Below are positions 1-8,559 of a stretch of 64,000 bases of DNA, in pieces. The stretch covers positions 4,304,501-4,368,500 of the forward strand of contig NZ_CP026538.1 of the NCBI RefSeq assembly GCF_004135975.1. The letters run 5' to 3'. The translations under genes were made by a program, and so were the position numbers. Source of the stretch: Solidesulfovibrio carbinolicus. GTDB taxonomy: Bacteria; Desulfobacterota; Desulfovibrionia; Desulfovibrionales; Desulfovibrionaceae. The notes under the pieces are model-generated. The model saw only the letters and a list, made by a program, of their open reading frames with translations. It made no database searches and was not told where the DNA came from. Position 1 is the first letter of the stretch. Every line of letters starts with the position of its first letter.

Positions 1-710
1 TGGAAGACCAAGTGCTCATCACCTATGAGTTGCCCCTGGAAAACCTCATGGCCGAAAAGCAGCTCGTGTCGCGGGCCGAACTCAACGGCCTGGAACACGC
101 CATGAGCGTCGTGCAGTTCCAACTTGCCACGATCCAAAACCGCCAGCGAGAGCTGGAAAACATGGCCGGCAACCAGGCCGTGGCCGTCAACGAGGTCGCC
201 AACAACGCCCGCGACATCGAAAACCTGCTTTTGCAACGCGACTTTCTTGAAGAAAAACTGGAACTGGCCCGCCAGCGCTACGACAACAGCGTCCTGCTCA
301 GCCAGTCCAAATTCGGCAAGGAAGTGGACCTCAAAAACCTGCCTCGCCGGGGTTACGTGCGCGCCCCCGGCGACGGCTACATCCTGTGGCTCAACTCCAG
401 CCTCGTGCCCGGCATGGCCTTTTCCAAACAGGCTCCCCTGGTCACCATCGGCAAACTCGATCCCATCATCGTACGGGCCTCGGTGCACGAAATCGCCATG
501 CAAAAGCTCAAGGCCGGCGACCCCGCCACCGTGATCTTCAACGCCTGGCCCGGCGAAAAATTCCAGACCACCATCAGCAAGGTGGACTACGTGGCCCAGC
601 CGGCCATGCTGCAGCAACCGTCCTTTTATCTCATCGAGCTGACCCTGCCCAACCCCGACCTGCGCATCAAGGAAGGCATGCGCTGCGACGTCGTGGTCGA
701 TCTGCGCTAA
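1..710 (+). CDS. HlyD-family membrane fusion (periplasmic adaptor) protein, 5' truncated by window edge
   Basis: The reading frame is open from the first bases of the window, so the N-terminus, including any membrane anchor, lies outside. A GTG at position 12 is unlikely to be the real start. About 235 residues are visible. The first half is a Gln/Glu/Leu-rich segment compatible with an alpha-helical coiled-coil hairpin. It is followed by a lipoyl-like/beta-barrel half with the motif RAPGDGYILWLNS, where HlyD/AcrA-type adaptors usually carry an APxDGxV strand. The end (IKEGMRCDVVVDL) resembles the beta-barrel end of such adaptors, which bridge an inner-membrane transporter or synthase to the outer membrane. 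The neighbours downstream are polysaccharide-type membrane proteins, suggesting a role in exopolysaccharide export or synthesis. Family is fairly sure; the substrate is inference. Confidence 0.75.
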   Translation, partial: EDQVLITYELPLENLMAEKQLVSRAELNGLEHAMSVVQFQLATIQNRQRELENMAGNQAVAVNEVANNARDIENLLLQRDFLEEKLELARQRYDNSVLLSQSKFGKEVDLKNLPRRGYVRAPGDGYILWLNSSLVPGMAFSKQAPLVTIGKLDPIIVRASVHEIAMQKLKAGDPATVIFNAWPGEKFQTTISKVDYVAQPAMLQQPSFYLIELTLPNPDLRIKEGMRCDVVVDLR

Positions 711-721
711 GCCGGCCCGCC

Positions 722-2656
722 ATGCAGCACATCGTTCTGGCTCTGGCTGTAAACGGCCTGATCTTCGCCGGCGCGGGCCTTGGCCCCATGGCCCTGATGG
801 CCCCGCGCCTGGGCGCCCTGGCCGTCCTGGCCCTGGCTCCGGCGGCGGGCTACGCCCTCTATTCCACGGCCCTGACCTGGTGGCTGCTCCAGGAAGGCAC
901 GGCCGGCGAGGCCGCCTGGCCCCTGGCCGGGCTGCTTCTGGCCGTCTCGGCCGCCTGCCTGGCGGCCTGCCGCGCCACCCTCGGCCCGCGCCTGGCCGCC
1001 GTATCCGGCAAACGGCTTCTGGCCGGCCTGGCCGGTCTGGTCCTGTGCCTGGGCTTTTTGCTGTCCCCCCTGGCCGTCGGCAAGAAAGGCTATGACGTCT
1101 TTCGCGGCAACGCCTCGGATTCCTTCATTTATATGTTCATTGCCCGGTACTTCGACGAACACCCCCGGGCCTGGGCCTTCGAGCAGACCCCCGAGGCCGT
1201 GGAAGCAGCCGGCCCCATGCTCGTGCCGGCCCAGTCCATGCTGAGCATCCGCTGGACCTCCGGGGCCATGCTCACGGCCGCGGCCCGCCTGGGCGGCCTT
1301 GGCATCGTCGAATACCAGTACGCCTTTACACTCACGAGCTTTGTGCTGCTTTTTGCCGCTCTGCTCCCCTTCCTGGCCGCCATGGGCCTGTCCGCTCCGG
1401 CCGCGAGCCTGTCGGCCCTGGCCTTGTCCACCGGGTTCTACGCCCAGATGGTCCTGGATATCCGGGCCTTTTCCCAGATCAACGTCCTGCCCCTGGTGGC
1501 GCTCTTGGCCCTGGCCCTGTCCCTGCCCGCCCCGGCCGGACGACGGGAAACCCTGGGCCGGCTGGCGCTTCTGGCCGGCTGCTACCTGGCCGCGTTTGTC
1601 AACTACACGGAAATATTCCCCATGATCATCGGCGCTTCGGCCAGCTATCTGGTGCTGCGTCGGGCTTTTGGCCGGCTGCCCTGGGCCGAGTGCGCCGTCC
1701 ATGTCGCCGGGTTTCTCCTGGGCATGGCCGCCACCTGGCCGGTGCGGTTTCTCTGGGGCCACATGCTGGCCCAGATCCAGTTCACCCAGGGCGCGCCCCA
1801 GCTGTGGAGCGAGGCCTATTTCAGCTGGCTGTACCACAACCTGCCCTCGGGCCTATTCGGCCTGCCGCTTTTGGAATACGGCTTCTCCCGTCTGCCGGGC
1901 TGGGGCTTTTGCGATCTGCCGGGCTGGCTGGTCACCATCCTGGGGCTTGGCCTGTGCGCCCTGTTCGTCCTTGGCGGACTGCGGGCCGCCGCCGACCCCG
2001 ACCGCCGCGCGCCGCTGTGCGCCCTGACCTTTTCCCTGGCCTCCCTGGCCGCCTTTGCCCTTTTCTGGCTGCGGGGCGCGCCTTGGGTGGCCGGCAAGGG
2101 GCTGTCCTATTTCTATCCCATGACCGCCGCCGTGGCCCTCTATGCCGCCCTGGCCCGGCCGGCCGGCAAACCGGCCCTGCCCCGGCCGGCCGCCTTGGCC
2201 GCCGTGGTCCTGGCCGGCGTCTTCTTGGCCGGCCAGCTCGTGGCCGCCGGCCTGCGCCCGGCCTATGCCGCCCTGAACATCGACTACCCCCGCTATGTGC
2301 GCAACCACGGCCGCTACCGGGCCATCGATTGCAACATCGCCGGTCTGAAGGACGCCCTGGCCCGGGCCGGCACCCGGCAACTGGCCGTGTGCTCGGCCGA
2401 TCCCTGGAAATGGAGCTTCCTTGGGCTGTCCCTGGACGGCCCTTTCAAGGTCGTCGCGCCGGGGGGCCTGGCCGCCCCGGACGGCCCCGGCGAGACCGAG
2501 GTCTTCGTGGCCTTGGACCGCGCCCCCGGCGGCCCGCCGCCGGAACTGGCCGGCTACCGCCTGGCCGAAAACACCAGCTACGTCCTGTACCGGATGCCCC
2601 GGGAAGTGTGGGCCGGCCTGCTCCCCACCCTCACCTGCAACACCACGCCGTATTAG
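722..2656 (+). CDS. Polytopic membrane protein, possibly GT-C-type glycosyltransferase or polymerase
   Basis: This 644-residue protein starts at ATG 722, eleven bases after the adaptor stop codon; the longer frame upstream overlaps the adaptor and is not used. It is dominated by Leu/Ala/Gly-rich hydrophobic segments (roughly a dozen) to about residue 520. A more polar C-terminal part of about 120 residues ends in a Tyr/Arg-rich strand. A loop near residue 130 (DSFIYMFIARYFDEHP) recalls the acidic first periplasmic loop of GT-C glycosyltransferases, but I cannot assign a family. Its place between an HlyD-like adaptor and a Wzx-like flippase suggests a role in surface polysaccharide assembly. 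An O-antigen-polymerase-like protein is the main alternative. Confidence 0.6.
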   Translation: MQHIVLALAVNGLIFAGAGLGPMALMAPRLGALAVLALAPAAGYALYSTALTWWLLQEGTAGEAAWPLAGLLLAVSAACLAACRATLGPRLAAVSGKRLLAGLAGLVLCLGFLLSPLAVGKKGYDVFRGNASDSFIYMFIARYFDEHPRAWAFEQTPEAVEAAGPMLVPAQSMLSIRWTSGAMLTAAARLGGLGIVEYQYAFTLTSFVLLFAALLPFLAAMGLSAPAASLSALALSTGFYAQMVLDIRAFSQINVLPLVALLALALSLPAPAGRRETLGRLALLAGCYLAAFVNYTEIFPMIIGASASYLVLRRAFGRLPWAECAVHVAGFLLGMAATWPVRFLWGHMLAQIQFTQGAPQLWSEAYFSWLYHNLPSGLFGLPLLEYGFSRLPGWGFCDLPGWLVTILGLGLCALFVLGGLRAAADPDRRAPLCALTFSLASLAAFALFWLRGAPWVAGKGLSYFYPMTAAVALYAALARPAGKPALPRPAALAAVVLAGVFLAGQLVAAGLRPAYAALNIDYPRYVRNHGRYRAIDCNIAGLKDALARAGTRQLAVCSADPWKWSFLGLSLDGPFKVVAPGGLAAPDGPGETEVFVALDRAPGGPPPELAGYRLAENTSYVLYRMPREVWAGLLPTLTCNTTPY

Positions 2657-2665
2657 CGCACACCC

Positions 2666-4147
2666 ATGGCCGCCCCCCACATCCCCCCGGCTGCCGGCCG
2701 CCGCTCCCTGGGCCGCAATTTCCTGGCCCTGGCCGTGTCCCGGGGGCTTCAGGCCTTAAGCGGCTTTTTCGTGCTGCTGGCGGCGGCGCGGCTTTTGCCC
2801 GTGGACGATTTCGGTCGGCTGGGCGCGGTCAGCGCCCTGGCCGGCGCGGCGGCGGCCCTGACCTATTTCGGTGTGCAGCAGGTGATGATCCGGGAGATGG
2901 CCTGCTCCCCGGCCGCCTCGGGCGCGGTGGTGGGCCGGGCCATCCTGCTGCGGGCCGCCCTGGCCGTGGCCGCCGGCCTGGGGCTGGCCCTGGCCGGCGC
3001 CTGGTCCGGCTACGACGCGCCCCTTTTCGGACTGCTGGCCCTGGCCTACGCCCTGGAACTGTGCCGCTGCTTCGGCATGCTCGGCTGCGCCGTGTTCCAG
3101 GCCCACGAGCGCATGGGCTTCGAAACGCCCCTGGCCGCCCTGTCGGGGCTGGTCTCCATCCTCGCCGTGGGACTTGCCCTGCTGCTTGGCTATGGCGTCC
3201 CGGGCGTACTGGCCGGCCTGCTCGCCGCCGCCGCCCTCCATGCCGTCCTGGCCTGGCGCATGGCCGTACGGCTCACGCCGCCGTTGTTTGCCTCGGACTT
3301 TCCGGCCTTGCGGGCCATGTTCCTGGCCTCATCGGTGGTGGGTTTGGGGGTGTTTTTCCAGCAAAACCTCTTCCGGGCCGGCACGCTGTCCCTGTCGTGG
3401 TGGGCCGATCTCCCGGCCGTGGCCGATTTCCAGGCCCCCCACGAGTTTCTCCTCAAGCTCGAAATCGTGCCCCAGGCCTTGATGCTGGCCGTGTTTCCGG
3501 CCCTGGCCCGGCTGGCCCCCACGGATTTCGACACGGCCCGCCGGCTGTTCCGCCTGGTCTTTCGCCACACCCTGCAGGGCATGGCCCTACCGGCCTGCCT
3601 GCTGGCCGTCTACGCCGAACCGGCCTGCCAGCTCCTTTTTGGCGGCAAATACGCCGGGGCCGCGCCGGTCATGCGCCTGCTCGCCCTGGCCCTGCCGCTT
3701 CTGGCCCTGGACATGCTCGTCAACAACCTGCTTGTGGCCATCGGCCGCCAGCGCTATGCCCTGTATTACGCCGGGGCGGCCCTGGTGCTGGCCTTTGCCG
3801 CCAACGCCTTCCTGGTCCCGCGCTACGGGGCCATGGGCGCGGCCGGCGCGGCCCTGGGCTCCTACGCCTGGCTGCTGGTCTTTTCGCTGCGCTTCGCCGC
3901 CCGCCACGGCTACACGCCCCTGGCCCTGGGGCCGGCCCTGCGTACGGCCTGCGCCGTGGCCGCGTGTCTGGGCGCTTCGTATCTGCTGCGCGGTTCGCCG
4001 CTGCTCGGCGCGGCGGCCGCAACCCTCGCCTACGGCGCGGTGATCCTGGGGCTTAAGGGCGCAACCCGGCGCGACCTCGCCGAACTGCGCCAGATCCGGC
4101 AGGCCGGCCGCGACGCCGCCCGTGCCAAGGAGTCGCCATGTCCCTGA
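2666..4147 (+). CDS. Wzx/MurJ-like polysaccharide flippase (MATE/MOP superfamily)
   Basis: A 493-residue protein with about 12-14 predicted membrane helices. The start SLGRNFLALAVSRGLQALSGF followed by a LLPVDDFGRLG turn is typical of oligosaccharide flippases of the MOP superfamily (polysaccharide biosynthesis protein family). Such proteins move undecaprenyl-linked oligosaccharides across the inner membrane. The length fits the family. The start ATG is nine bases after the upstream stop. The 3' end overlaps the next gene by 10 bases, so the block is probably one transcript. The specific glycan is unknown. Confidence 0.8.
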   Translation: MAAPHIPPAAGRRSLGRNFLALAVSRGLQALSGFFVLLAAARLLPVDDFGRLGAVSALAGAAAALTYFGVQQVMIREMACSPAASGAVVGRAILLRAALAVAAGLGLALAGAWSGYDAPLFGLLALAYALELCRCFGMLGCAVFQAHERMGFETPLAALSGLVSILAVGLALLLGYGVPGVLAGLLAAAALHAVLAWRMAVRLTPPLFASDFPALRAMFLASSVVGLGVFFQQNLFRAGTLSLSWWADLPAVADFQAPHEFLLKLEIVPQALMLAVFPALARLAPTDFDTARRLFRLVFRHTLQGMALPACLLAVYAEPACQLLFGGKYAGAAPVMRLLALALPLLALDMLVNNLLVAIGRQRYALYYAGAALVLAFAANAFLVPRYGAMGAAGAALGSYAWLLVFSLRFAARHGYTPLALGPALRTACAVAACLGASYLLRGSPLLGAAAATLAYGAVILGLKGATRRDLAELRQIRQAGRDAARAKESPCP

Positions 4148-5766
4148 CGGCAAAACGCGTGGTGGTCATTGGCTGGGACGGGGCCACCTTCGACGTGGCC
4201 AAGCCCCTTATGGCCCAGGGCCGCATGCCCCATCTGGCCGCGCTTTTGGCCCGTGGCGTCCACGGCCCGCTGTGCTCCACCGTGCCACCGGTGACCCCCG
4301 TGGCCTGGACGAGCTTCGCCACCGGAGCCAGCCCCGGCCGCCACGGCGTATGCGACGCCCTGACCCTGGACCCCAAGACCCATGAAGTTCGGTTCGTGTC
4401 GGCGGCCCAGCGCCGCCTGCCGCCCGTGTGGCGCATCCTGTCCGACCGGGGACGCCCGGCCGGCGCGGTCAACGTACCCGTGACCTGGCCGCCCGATCCC
4501 GTGGACGGCTTCGTCATCCCGGGCATGTTCACCCCCAGCCACGTCGAGGACTTCACGTATCCCCCGGAAATCCGCCGCGAGGTCGAAGCGAAATTCGGCA
4601 CCTGCCGCGAATCGCCCATGCTGGACCCCGATCCGGCCAAGTACCTGGCCAACCTGCTGGCCGGGGTGGACGCCCGCTGCGAGCTGACCCTGTGGCTCAT
4701 GGAACGCCGGCCGCTCGACTATTTTTGCTCGGTCTTCATGGAGTCCGACCGGGTGCAGCATTTCTTCTGGGGCTACCGCGATCCGGCCCACCCGCGCCAC
4801 GCCGAGCTGGGGCAGGCCATCGAACAGGTCTACGAGCGCCTGGACGCCGCCCTTGGCCGCATCGTGGCCGCCGCCGGCCCGGACGCCGCCGTGGGCATCG
4901 TCTCGGACCACGGAGCCGGGCCGCTTACGCGCGCCGTGTTCCTCAACCGCTGGCTCATGGACCAGGGGCTGCTCGTCCTGTCCGGCGACCTGGCCCGGAC
5001 CCTGGCCGGCCGGCGGCCGCCCTCGGGACTGCGACGGTTCGTGGCGGCGGCGGCCAAGGCCGTTCTGCCGGCCTCGGTGGTCGAGGCCCGGCGCAAGGCC
5101 CGCTCGGCCGAGCACGCCCGCATCAACAACCTCTTTTCCTCCATCGTGGACTGGCAGCGCTCGGCCTGCGTCTCGGAAGGCATTGCCGGCGGCATCTTTT
5201 TTAACGAGGCCGTGGTCTCCCCGGCCGACCGGCCGGCCCTGATCGCCCGCCTCAAGCAGGGGCTGACCGCCATCGTCGATCCCGAAACCGGGGCCCGGCC
5301 CTTCACGAGCGTCCACGCCCGGGAGGAACTCTACCAGGGCGAGGGCACGCCAAACGCCCCGGACGTGGTGACGCTGTGCGGCCCGGGCTATCAGGTGCTG
5401 GTCCCCCACGAGATCGCGCTCTACGCCCAGGACGCGCCCACCGGCCTTTTCGCCGGCCACAAATGGAGCGGCCGCCACGAGCAGTACGGCGTTTTCGCCC
5501 TGGCCGGGCCGGGCATCGCCGCCGGGGTGGAGCTTACCGACGCGGCCATGCCCGACGTGACCCCGACCCTGCTCCACGCCCTGGGCGAAGCGCCCACCGA
5601 TTCCATGGACGGCCGGGTGCTGGCCGGGGCGTTTACGGCCGAAACCCTGGCCGCCAGGCCCGTGGCCGCAGCCGTGTCCGGGGCGACGGCCACGGCTGCG
5701 GCCATCGGCGACGACGCCGGCACGGCCGCCCTGGCCGAGGAACTCTCCGACCTCGGCTACATGTAG
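4138..5766 (+). CDS. AlkP-superfamily phosphodiesterase/nucleotide pyrophosphatase-like hydrolase
   Basis: A 542-residue protein beginning with VVVIGWDGATFDV, the first metal-binding Asp strand of the alkaline phosphatase superfamily (type I phosphodiesterase / nucleotide pyrophosphatase). It continues with PPVTPVAWTSFATG, where the Thr of TSF is the likely nucleophile, and with GIVSDHGAG, a further metal-ligand motif. GHKWSGRHEQYGVFALAG near residue 440 is the usual later His motif. No signal peptide is visible, so it is probably cytoplasmic. It overlaps the flippase gene by 10 bases, which ties it to polysaccharide or lipid-linked intermediate metabolism. The true substrate (phosphodiester, phosphonate or sulfate ester) cannot be told from sequence. 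Confidence 0.8.
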   Translation: MSLTAKRVVVIGWDGATFDVAKPLMAQGRMPHLAALLARGVHGPLCSTVPPVTPVAWTSFATGASPGRHGVCDALTLDPKTHEVRFVSAAQRRLPPVWRILSDRGRPAGAVNVPVTWPPDPVDGFVIPGMFTPSHVEDFTYPPEIRREVEAKFGTCRESPMLDPDPAKYLANLLAGVDARCELTLWLMERRPLDYFCSVFMESDRVQHFFWGYRDPAHPRHAELGQAIEQVYERLDAALGRIVAAAGPDAAVGIVSDHGAGPLTRAVFLNRWLMDQGLLVLSGDLARTLAGRRPPSGLRRFVAAAAKAVLPASVVEARRKARSAEHARINNLFSSIVDWQRSACVSEGIAGGIFFNEAVVSPADRPALIARLKQGLTAIVDPETGARPFTSVHAREELYQGEGTPNAPDVVTLCGPGYQVLVPHEIALYAQDAPTGLFAGHKWSGRHEQYGVFALAGPGIAAGVELTDAAMPDVTPTLLHALGEAPTDSMDGRVLAGAFTAETLAARPVAAAVSGATATAAAIGDDAGTAALAEELSDLGYM

Positions 5767-5857
5767 GGGGCGCGGCCAACCGCCCCCCCCCGGCCTGTCG
5801 CCTTGCGTCCCGGGCGGCGGCGTCGTATGGCTTCACCATAAGGAGCCACCCTTCCCC

Positions 5858-7501
5858 ATGGCCGACGACGACACCCTCTACGAACTCTTTGCCGAAAGCT
5901 GCCTGGAGCAGCTGCGCGGCATCGAAACGGCCATCCTCGACCTGGAGTCCGCCCCGGCCGGCGAGCTTCCCGGACGGGTGGACGGGATCTTCCGGGCCGC
6001 CCACACCATAAAGGGCGACGCCGGCGCCATCGGCGCGGCCAACCTGGCCGCCCTGGCCCATGGGGCCGAATCCGTGCTGGAACTCATGCGCCGGGACGGT
6101 CGGCCGGCCGACCGCCAGTTCGTGGGCGAACTGCTCGGGGCCTTTGACGACATGCGGGCCATGGCCGAGAACGCCCGAAACGACGCCTCCCGCGACATCA
6201 CCGAACGCCTGGCTCGCCTGGCCGCCCTGGTCCAAGAAACGCCTCCCGCCGCCGACCAGCCCGCCGAGGCCGACATCGAGTCCGAAGCCGAAGCAGAAAC
6301 CGACAAGGCCCCGGGACCGGCCTGGGCCGATGAGCGCATCCGCAAACTGGCCATCCCGGCCCTGGAACTCGACGTGCTGGTGGACCGCGTGGGCGAGCTG
6401 GGCATTGCCCAGGCCCGGCTCTCCGGCCTGGCCGTCCGCCGGGCCGACCTGGAACTTCGGAGCGTGGCCGAGGAGGTCGAACGGCTCTCGGCCCTGCTGC
6501 GCGACCAGGTGCTGGGGTTGCGCCTGCTGCCCATCAAGGTGAGCTTTCCCAAGTACCGCCGGCTGGTGCGCGACGCCTGCGCGAACCTTTCCAAGGACGC
6601 CGTCCTGGTCATGGAAGGCGAGAACACCAAACTCGACAAGGCCGTCATCGAGCAGTTAAACGCCCCCTGCATCCATCTGCTGCGAAACGCCGTGGACCAC
6701 GGCGTCGAACCGGCCGAGGTGCGCGCCGCCCTGGGCAAGCCGCGCCAGGGAACCGTCACCCTGTCGGCCCGCCAGGAAGGCTCCGACGTGGTCATCGCCG
6801 TGCGCGACGACGGCGGCGGCATCGACGGCCGCAAGCTCTGGGCCAAGGCCGTGGCCGCCGGCCGCATCGATGCCGGCCGCCCCTTTGACCCCGCCGCCGC
6901 CCTGGACCTCATTTTCCTGCCCGGCCTGTCCACGGCCGAGGCCGTAAGCGACGTCTCGGGCCGGGGCGTGGGCATGGACGCCGTGCGCGAAGCCATCGCC
7001 GCCCTGCGCGGCCGCCTGGACGTCCAAAGCGTCCCGGGCGCGGGCAGCACCTTCACCATCCGCCTGCCCGTGTCCCTGGCCATCATCGACTGTCTGGAAG
7101 TGCGCTGCGCCGGCGAGGCCTACTACCTCCACCTGGACTACGTGGAGGAATGCCTGGAGCTGCCGGCCTCGGCTTCCCTGGCCGGAACCACGGGCGTCAT
7201 GGAAATGCGCGGAACCCCCATGCCGCTGTTGTCCCTGCGCCGCTTTTTCGACCTCGACCGGCTCGAGGCCAGCACACCCCACGTGGTCACCGTGCGCCGC
7301 GACGGCAGCCGGGCCGGCCTGGTGGTGGACGCCGTCATCGGCCGCAAGCAGGCCGTGCTCAAGCACCTTGGCCGGGCCTTGGGCCGGGTCGAGGGCGTCC
7401 TTGGCGGCACCGTCACCGAGGCCGGCGACATGGCCCTGGTCCTGGACGTGCCGGGACTGCTGGCCGCCGCCAAGCGCCAACACGACGCCAACAACCAGTA
7501 A
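5858..7501 (+). CDS. cheA: CheA-type chemotaxis histidine kinase without a P2 domain
   Basis: A 547-residue kinase. The N-terminal Hpt (P1) domain carries the phosphoacceptor in AHTIKGDAGAIG (about residues 48-59). After an acidic linker of roughly 50 residues come the P3 dimerisation helices and the P4 ATPase, with N box HLLRNAVDHGVE, G1 box RDDGGGIDG and G2 box GRGVGMDAV. A C-terminal CheW-like P5 domain follows. The P2 CheY-docking domain of classic CheA is missing; the linker is too short and low-complexity to hold it. RBS AAGGAG lies upstream of ATG 5858. A receiver protein and CheD follow directly, but no cheW, cheR, cheB or receptor gene is in this cluster. Confidence 0.93.
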   Translation: MADDDTLYELFAESCLEQLRGIETAILDLESAPAGELPGRVDGIFRAAHTIKGDAGAIGAANLAALAHGAESVLELMRRDGRPADRQFVGELLGAFDDMRAMAENARNDASRDITERLARLAALVQETPPAADQPAEADIESEAEAETDKAPGPAWADERIRKLAIPALELDVLVDRVGELGIAQARLSGLAVRRADLELRSVAEEVERLSALLRDQVLGLRLLPIKVSFPKYRRLVRDACANLSKDAVLVMEGENTKLDKAVIEQLNAPCIHLLRNAVDHGVEPAEVRAALGKPRQGTVTLSARQEGSDVVIAVRDDGGGIDGRKLWAKAVAAGRIDAGRPFDPAAALDLIFLPGLSTAEAVSDVSGRGVGMDAVREAIAALRGRLDVQSVPGAGSTFTIRLPVSLAIIDCLEVRCAGEAYYLHLDYVEECLELPASASLAGTTGVMEMRGTPMPLLSLRRFFDLDRLEASTPHVVTVRRDGSRAGLVVDAVIGRKQAVLKHLGRALGRVEGVLGGTVTEAGDMALVLDVPGLLAAAKRQHDANNQ

Positions 7502-7520
7502 CCCTGACGGAGACCGGATC

Positions 7521-7982
7521 ATGCCCCGTGCCCTCATCGTCGACGACAGCCGGTACCAGCGCCATCTCATCCTCCAGGCCCTGGGCAGCCTTTTCACCGC
7601 CGAGGAAGCCGCCAACGGCAAGGAAGCCATCGACCGCTTCGCCGCCGCCCAGGCCGCCGGCAGGCCCTTTGATCTGGTGGTCATGGACATCCTCATGCCG
7701 GTTTTAAGCGGCCACGAAGGCCTGGCCGGCATCCGCCGGCTGGAAGAGTCCGCTGGTGTCCCCGAGGAGCGGCGCGTGCCCGCCGTCATGCTCTCCAGCC
7801 TCGACGATCCGGCCAACATGCTGCGGGCCCAGTTCGAATCCGGGGCCCAAGCCTACGTCACCAAACCCTTCGAGCCGGCCACCCTGCTGGAAACCCTGGC
7901 CAGCCTCGGCCTCGTCGACAATCCCCTGGGCGACCTCGACGAGGCCGGCCCGGAAGGACGCTCCCCATGCAAGGCCTTCTAG
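7521..7982 (+). CDS. Single-domain CheY-like response regulator
   Basis: A 153-residue stand-alone receiver domain starting at ATG 7521. The acidic pair is in LIVDDSRYQ (residues 8-9), the phosphoacceptor Asp is in VVMDILMP (about residue 56) and the conserved Lys is in YVTKPFEP. The tail of about 25 residues after the receiver fold is Asp/Gly-rich and has no DNA-binding or enzymatic domain. It follows cheA by 19 bases and overlaps cheD by 16 bases, so the three are translationally linked. It is presumably the phosphoryl acceptor for the neighbouring CheA. It could act on a flagellar motor or on another target. Confidence 0.9.
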   Translation: MPRALIVDDSRYQRHLILQALGSLFTAEEAANGKEAIDRFAAAQAAGRPFDLVVMDILMPVLSGHEGLAGIRRLEESAGVPEERRVPAVMLSSLDDPANMLRAQFESGAQAYVTKPFEPATLLETLASLGLVDNPLGDLDEAGPEGRSPCKAF

Positions 7983-8470
7983 AGCGTTTCCCGGACCACC
8001 AGACGGCCTTTTTAAACGTCGCCCAGGGCATCCTGGTCAACAAGCCCACCCTGGCCCACACCGTGCTCGGCTCCTGCGTCTCGGTCACCTTTTTCGCCCC
8101 GCGCCAGGGCCTTTCCGCCATCTTCCACGCCCTGCTCCCCCGAGCCGCCGACTACCGCCTGCACAGCCCGGGCGACACGCCCTACAAGTTCGTGGACTCG
8201 GCCATACAGACCCTGGCCGCCCGATTTTCCCGGCGCGGCGTGACCTTCTCCGAGATCGAGTGCAAGGTCTTCGGCGGAGCCAGCGCCCTGTTTGACGAGG
8301 AAATCTCGGTTGGCCGCAAGAACGTGGAAACGGCCTTCGCCACGTTGTCCGAACTGGGCCTGCGCGTGGCCGCCTCCAACGTCGGCGGCGTGGCCGGGCG
8401 CAAAATCGTCTTTTCGACGTCCACTGGGGAAATTTTCGTCCGTATGCTCAAAAACGGATGCGCCAAATAA
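7967..8470 (+). CDS. cheD: CheD, chemoreceptor glutamine deamidase
   Basis: A 167-residue protein with both CheD catalytic signatures: the nucleophile Cys37 in VLGSCVSV and His54 in IFHALLP. CheD deamidates specific Gln residues of chemoreceptors. In Bacillus and Thermotoga it also works with CheC/CheY-P in adaptation. The C-terminal part, NVGGVAGRKIVFSTSTGE, is also family-typical. ATG 7967 lies inside the 3' end of the receiver gene (16-base overlap). No receptor is encoded nearby. The truncated receptor-like protein at 35.1 kb has no signalling domain, so its partners must lie elsewhere in the genome. Confidence 0.92.
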   Translation: MQGLLERFPDHQTAFLNVAQGILVNKPTLAHTVLGSCVSVTFFAPRQGLSAIFHALLPRAADYRLHSPGDTPYKFVDSAIQTLAARFSRRGVTFSEIECKVFGGASALFDEEISVGRKNVETAFATLSELGLRVAASNVGGVAGRKIVFSTSTGEIFVRMLKNGCAK

Positions 8471-8493
8471 GCCGCCAGACCCCATTTTCCATT

Positions 8494-8509
8494 TGGCGCG
8501 AAATTTGCA
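8494..8509 (+). promoter_or_regulatory. Putative sigma-54 (RpoN) promoter
   Basis: TGGCGCG-AAAT-TTGCA matches the RpoN -24/-12 consensus TGGCACG-N4-TTGCW, with the invariant GG and GC exactly 12 bases apart. It lies 51 bases before ATG 8560, leaving room for a transcription start near 8521. It would drive the small membrane protein and probably the sulfurylase/APS-kinase fusion behind it. Expression would then depend on an enhancer-binding activator not encoded in this window. Confidence 0.55.
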
Positions 8510-8559
8510 TTGACTCTGCTTCGGCGTCGAAGACCCACCCCGACGCCAAGGAGCACTCC

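Noticed and set aside
386..721. N-terminal extension of the polytopic membrane protein back into the HlyD-like gene
   Set aside because: The extension is Arg/His/Pro-rich, overlaps a well-supported gene and precedes a natural membrane-protein start at 722.
1690..4056. A 788-codon plus-strand frame across the membrane protein and flippase genes
   Set aside because: Arg/Pro/Gly-rich shadow frame typical of high-GC DNA; both overlapped genes have clear membrane-protein character.
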